Shown here piece after piece: positions 5,320-7,703 of a stretch of 7,703 nt of DNA. The stretch is from Vulcanimicrobiota bacterium (GTDB taxonomy: Bacteria > Vulcanimicrobiota > Vulcanimicrobiia > Vulcanimicrobiales > Vulcanimicrobiaceae). Within the stretch, counting starts at the first letter, position 1. Each line of letters begins with the position of its first letter. Location: contig PMUE01000058.1 in the NCBI GenBank assembly GCA_003167055.1, positions 1 to 7,703 on the forward strand, written 5' to 3'. The notes beneath the pieces were generated by a model that saw only the letters and a program-made list of their open reading frames with translations, had not been told where the DNA came from and did not search any database. A program made the position numbers and the translations under genes.

Positions 5320-5555
5320 CAGCCGTTCGGGCTAATCGTTCCGGTAACGATGCTGCAGCCGTGCGGTGCCTTGAAGAACCGGCACCCCGAGCACTTTTTG
5401 CCGCCGGATCCGGGCGTGTCTTGATACTTGAATTGCCCCTTGTTGTCGGCAGCGTCGGCCGTGGCGGTCCCAAGGGCGATTGCACCCGCGAGGGTGGGCA
5501 GGACGATCAAGGTCCGGAGCGCCTCTTTGCGCGTTTGCGATTTGGATGAGTCCAT
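5295..5555 (-). CDS. High-potential iron-sulfur protein (HiPIP), small, exported
   Basis: An 86-residue precursor of a periplasmic [4Fe-4S] electron carrier. Cluster ligands are C55, C58, C67 and C80 in the HiPIP pattern: KKCSGCRFF, HGCSIVTG and ISPNGWCIAW, with QYQD-like FKYQDTPGSGG just before. The spacing C-x2-C-x8-C-x12-C belongs to the short-loop HiPIPs. The leader is Tat-like: QTRKEALRTLIVLP followed by an Ala-rich hydrophobic stretch and ADA|AD near residue 35. It carries Arg-Lys where most HiPIP precursors have Arg-Arg. The mature protein would be only about 51 residues. HiPIPs carry electrons between cytochrome bc1-type complexes and reaction centres, oxidases or other acceptors. A strong GGAGAGGAGGAG sits about 9 nt before ATG 5555. 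It is the first gene of the operon with the PKS and methyltransferase, an unusual partnership. Confidence 0.9.
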   Translation of the reverse strand: MDSSKSQTRKEALRTLIVLPTLAGAIALGTATADAADNKGQFKYQDTPGSGGKKCSGCRFFKAPHGCSIVTGTISPNGWCIAWAKR

Positions 5556-5588
5556 GAACGATAGCTCCTCCTCTCCAGCAATATTTTG

Positions 5589-5594
5589 ATTCTA
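5589..5594 (-). promoter_or_regulatory. Possible -10 element TAGAAT of the HiPIP-PKS-methyltransferase operon
   Basis: TAGAAT on the minus strand is one mismatch from TATAAT and is placed to give a leader of about 27 nt holding the strong ribosome binding site (5564-5576). No consensus -35 is found 17 nt upstream (AGGCCG), which would suit an activated promoter or an alternative sigma factor. Confidence 0.35.
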
Positions 5595-5625
5595 CGGCCC
5601 CTCGGCGTGGGCGGCCTGCGTCATT

Positions 5626-5641
5626 CCAAGCCTGGCCCAAG
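5626..5641. promoter_or_regulatory. Candidate response-regulator site: CCAAG direct repeats, 11-bp period
   Basis: CCAAG occurs at 5626-5630 and again at 5637-5641, an 11-bp period like the direct-repeat half-sites used by OmpR/PhoB-type regulators. An inverted CTTGG follows at 5655-5659. The site lies between the divergent HiPIP operon and the OmpR-type regulator gene, about 25-40 nt from the regulator's start, so autoregulation or joint control is plausible. Five-base half-sites are short and could arise by chance. Confidence 0.3.
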
Positions 5642-5651
5642 CGACGTTGCC

Positions 5652-5657
5652 TATCTT
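5652..5657 (+). promoter_or_regulatory. Possible -10 hexamer TATCTT for a leaderless response regulator transcript
   Basis: TATCTT fits TANNNT and lies 7 nt (GGGAACC) before ATG 5665, a gene with no convincing Shine-Dalgarno. The arrangement matches that in front of the unknown gene at 1141. No -35 consensus is evident. Confidence 0.25.
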
Positions 5658-5664
5658 GGGAACC

Positions 5665-6360
5665 ATGGGAACCATGGACAGCTTCATTCCTCGGGTTGCC
5701 GTCATCGACGACGAACCCGATATTCGTACGCTGCTCGAATTAGAACTTTCTGAAGCCGGGTTCAACGTGCGCAGCGCGCCCGACGGTCCGAGCGGCCTTT
5801 CGCTCGTTCGCGAATGGGAACCCGACGCGATCTTGCTCGACGTGATGATGCCGAAGATCGACGGTATCGCGCTGCTACCCGACTTGCGCCGCACGACGCA
5901 GGCGCCGATCTTCATCGTGAGCGCAAAAGGCGCGACCGACGACAAGGTGCGCGGACTCGACCGCGGCGCCGATCACTACGTCGCCAAACCGTTCGAGATT
6001 CCCGAGCTGATCGCGCGCTTGCGCTCGGCGCTGCGCCGTCCGCGGCTCGAATCGCCGGAGATCGTGACCTTCCGCGATCTTTCGCTCGATCTGCAGACCC
6101 GCCGTGTGGTGCGCAACGGCAAATCGATCTCGTTGACCACGCGCGAATTCGACCTGCTCGCGGCGTTTGTACGGGAGCCGCGCCGCGTTTTCACGCGCGA
6201 TCAGTTGATCGCGCAGGTGTGGGGGGACCATTCAAGCGTGACCGGGAACGCGGTCGAAACGTACATCTCATATCTGCGCCACAAGATCGACTACGGCTTC
6301 GCTGAACCGCTTTTGCATACGATTCGCGGCGTCGGATACGCTCTGCGCTCAGCGCAGTAA
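5665..6360 (+). CDS. OmpR/PhoB-family response regulator
   Basis: A 231-residue two-domain regulator of normal length. The receiver (about 9-122) has all key residues: acidic pair D15/D16 in VIDDEPD, phospho-acceptor D59 in ILLDVMMPKIDG, S86 in FIVSAKGATDD (the usual Thr/Ser switch) and K108 in VAKPFEIPELIARLR. The C-terminal winged helix (about 132-228) carries the family marks: LTTREFDLLAAFV, RVFTRDQLIAQVWG, the recognition-helix region NAVETYISYLRHKID and the wing TIRGVGYALR. It presumably binds DNA direct repeats when phosphorylated by the kinase encoded next. ATG 5665 is chosen because TATCTT lies 7 nt upstream; ATG 5674 (three codons shorter) and TTG 5647 are also in frame. It is divergent from the HiPIP-PKS operon and so is a candidate regulator of it. 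Confidence 0.95.
   Translation: MGTMDSFIPRVAVIDDEPDIRTLLELELSEAGFNVRSAPDGPSGLSLVREWEPDAILLDVMMPKIDGIALLPDLRRTTQAPIFIVSAKGATDDKVRGLDRGADHYVAKPFEIPELIARLRSALRRPRLESPEIVTFRDLSLDLQTRRVVRNGKSISLTTREFDLLAAFVREPRRVFTRDQLIAQVWGDHSSVTGNAVETYISYLRHKIDYGFAEPLLHTIRGVGYALRSAQ
6343..6357 (+). repeat. Hairpin just before the kinase start codon
   Basis: CTGCGCT (6343-6349), C, AGCGCAG (6351-6357): a perfect inverted repeat able to form a 6-bp stem with a 3-nt loop, ending 2 nt before the kinase ATG (6360). It occupies the place where a ribosome binding site would be, and none is seen. Ribosomes finishing the regulator gene would unfold it, which fits coupled translation. Confidence 0.5.
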
Positions 6361-7694
6361 TGCTTCGATCGGTCCGCCTCCGGCTGATCGCGTCGTTCCT
6401 AGCCGCGTGGCTGATCTTCGCCTTCACGATCTCGGCGATCGTGTGGCTCTTCGTCGTCGATATTACGCGGAACATCGTGTATGCGGACGTCAACCTCGCC
6501 TCACTCCGCATCACGCGCTTGGCATTTCAATATGCGCTTGCGGGCGCGCCGCCGGCCGACGTCGAGGCGCTCGTGTTGGCACAAGTTCGCGGGCTCCACG
6601 TGCGCGTCAACGTTGTGCCGCGCGAAGGATTCGGCAACGGACCCTTCGTGTTGGCGCCTTCCGGTCCGCCATCCGGCGAGGGGTCGTCGATCGGCATCGG
6701 TCCGCACGCCCAGATTCAAAGCGTGCCGTTCGGTACGATGCGCGTCGATATCGTTCCGGATCTGGACTACATTTCTACGACCGAAACGCGCTGGCTCATC
6801 TGGGTGATCGTCGCCGACGTCGTCACCTTGATCCCGGCGTGGTTCTTGGCAGCGATGGTCGCCGGGCGAACGCTCGAACCGCTGCTGCACACGACCCGTG
6901 CGCTGGAGCGGTTTGCTTTAGGTGATTTCACGCCGCACGCGGTAACCACGCGGCAGCGAACCGAAATCGGCGATCTAGCGCGAGCGTATAACGCGGCAGT
7001 GCAACAGATCACCGACGCGTTTTCCGAACGATCGGCCGCGATGGACGAGATGCGGCAGTTCGTTGCTGACGCAGGGCATCAACTTCGCACGCCGTTGACC
7101 GTGCTGATGGGGCACGTCAGCGCGCTGCAGCCCAAGACGCCGCGCGAAGCGACGATCTTCGGGAACATGCTCGCGCAAAGCCGCCGTATGAAAGCCATTA
7201 TCGACGACCTGATCGTTCTTGCACGCCTCGAGCACGGCGATCGGACCGCCTTTGCCGTGGACATCGGCACGCTGGCCGACGGCGTCGTGGCGACATTTCG
7301 CGACGGCGGTTACGACCGCGTCAGATTGCACGCCAATGGCGCGGCGCTCGCGCACGTCAATCCGACCGAGGTGATCGACGCCTTGACCGCCTTAATCGAA
7401 AATGCGCTCAAATATGCGCCGGGAGGACCGGTAGACGTTTCCGTGCAGCGCAACGGCGTGCGCACGTCGCTCAGCGTCGAGGACACGGGACCCGGGATGA
7501 CTGCGGACGATATCGAGCACGCCTTCGATCGTTTCTATCGTGGCGATGCAAGTGTCGGTACCGAAGGCACGGGACTCGGCCTCTCGATCGTGCGCCGCGG
7601 CGTCGAGCGTTCCGACGGAACCGTGACGTTGATCAATACCGGAAGCGGATTGCGCGTCGTGCTCGCATTTGAGGCGATCGAAGCCGCAGGCTGA
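6360..7694 (+). CDS. Sensor histidine kinase, HAMP-HisKA-HATPase
   Basis: A 444-residue membrane kinase paired with the preceding regulator; its ATG overlaps the regulator's TAA by one base (TAATG). Order: TM1 about 9-33, periplasmic sensor about 34-143, TM2 about 144-168, HAMP about 169-222 (RTLEPLLHTTRALERFALGD, then TEIGDLARAYN), dimerisation/phospho-acceptor helix with H240 in FVADAGHQLRTPLTVLMGH, and the ATPase domain with N box N348 in LIENALKYAPGG, G1 DTGPGM (375-380), F box FDRFYRG (389-395) and G2 GTGLGLSIV (403-411). All catalytic boxes are intact. The residue after the phospho-His is Gln; most HisKA kinases have Glu, Asp or Asn there. The sensor domain is about 110 residues with a Gly/Pro/Ser-rich stretch (92-115) and no recognised ligand motif, so the signal is unknown. 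Confidence 0.95.
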   Translation: MLRSVRLRLIASFLAAWLIFAFTISAIVWLFVVDITRNIVYADVNLASLRITRLAFQYALAGAPPADVEALVLAQVRGLHVRVNVVPREGFGNGPFVLAPSGPPSGEGSSIGIGPHAQIQSVPFGTMRVDIVPDLDYISTTETRWLIWVIVADVVTLIPAWFLAAMVAGRTLEPLLHTTRALERFALGDFTPHAVTTRQRTEIGDLARAYNAAVQQITDAFSERSAAMDEMRQFVADAGHQLRTPLTVLMGHVSALQPKTPREATIFGNMLAQSRRMKAIIDDLIVLARLEHGDRTAFAVDIGTLADGVVATFRDGGYDRVRLHANGAALAHVNPTEVIDALTALIENALKYAPGGPVDVSVQRNGVRTSLSVEDTGPGMTADDIEHAFDRFYRGDASVGTEGTGLGLSIVRRGVERSDGTVTLINTGSGLRVVLAFEAIEAAG

Positions 7695-7699
7695 GGAGA
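7693..7699 (+). promoter_or_regulatory. Possible ribosome binding site for a gene beyond the window
   Basis: GAGGAGA overlaps the kinase stop (TGA 7692-7694), and the window ends four bases later. A purine-rich sequence like this directly at a stop codon often serves a closely following gene, which would extend the two-component operon. No start codon is visible within the window. Confidence 0.3.
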
Positions 7700-7703
7700 G
7701 CGC

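Noticed and set aside
1..7703. tRNA, rRNA, CRISPR arrays, insertion sequences or phage genes
   Set aside because: No cloverleaf-like or rRNA sequence, no regularly spaced repeats, and no transposase, integrase or phage-like protein was seen on either strand.

Overview
This is a GC-rich bacterial window carrying metabolic and membrane genes. The outer-membrane-type barrel protein, the exported high-potential iron-sulfur protein (HiPIP) and the periplasmic sensor kinase all point to a diderm (Gram-negative-type) bacterium. Start codons are mixed (ATG, GTG, TTG). Some genes have strong Shine-Dalgarno sequences. Others have none and instead show a TANNNT hexamer 6-7 nt before the start. The gene mix would suit a little-cultured phylum such as Eremiobacterota (WPS-2), but that is a weak guess from gene content and not a taxonomic call.

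Layout from left to right. (1) 1-243, plus strand: the C-terminal end of a thiolase, followed by a nested inverted-repeat structure (235-324) that overlaps its stop codon. (2) 431-1141, minus: an exported protein of unknown function with what looks like a duplicated small domain. (3) 1161-1190: a perfect 13-bp-arm terminator ending the next unit. (4) 3615 to 1211, minus: a two-gene unit of a Jen1/NanT-like major facilitator transporter and an outer-membrane barrel-like protein with a TTG start, plausibly inner- and outer-membrane steps of monocarboxylate uptake. (5) 5555 to 3764, minus: a tightly overlapping three-gene operon of a small HiPIP, a type III polyketide synthase and an ICMT-family membrane methyltransferase. 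(6) 5665-7694, plus: a divergently transcribed OmpR-type response regulator and HisKA sensor kinase, joined by a TAATG overlap.

The most interesting part is unit 5. Type III PKS plus an ICMT-like methyltransferase is the known arrangement for methylated alkylpyrones or phenolic lipids (Bacillus bpsA-bpsB). Here a periplasmic iron-sulfur electron carrier is the first gene, and its reading frame overlaps the PKS by 25 nt. A divergent two-component system sits about 110 bp away across a shared regulatory region. A reasonable hypothesis is a regulated module that makes a methylated, perhaps redox-active, polyketide lipid together with an electron carrier. The sequence shows the linkage and intact catalytic residues. 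The product and the redox link are inference.
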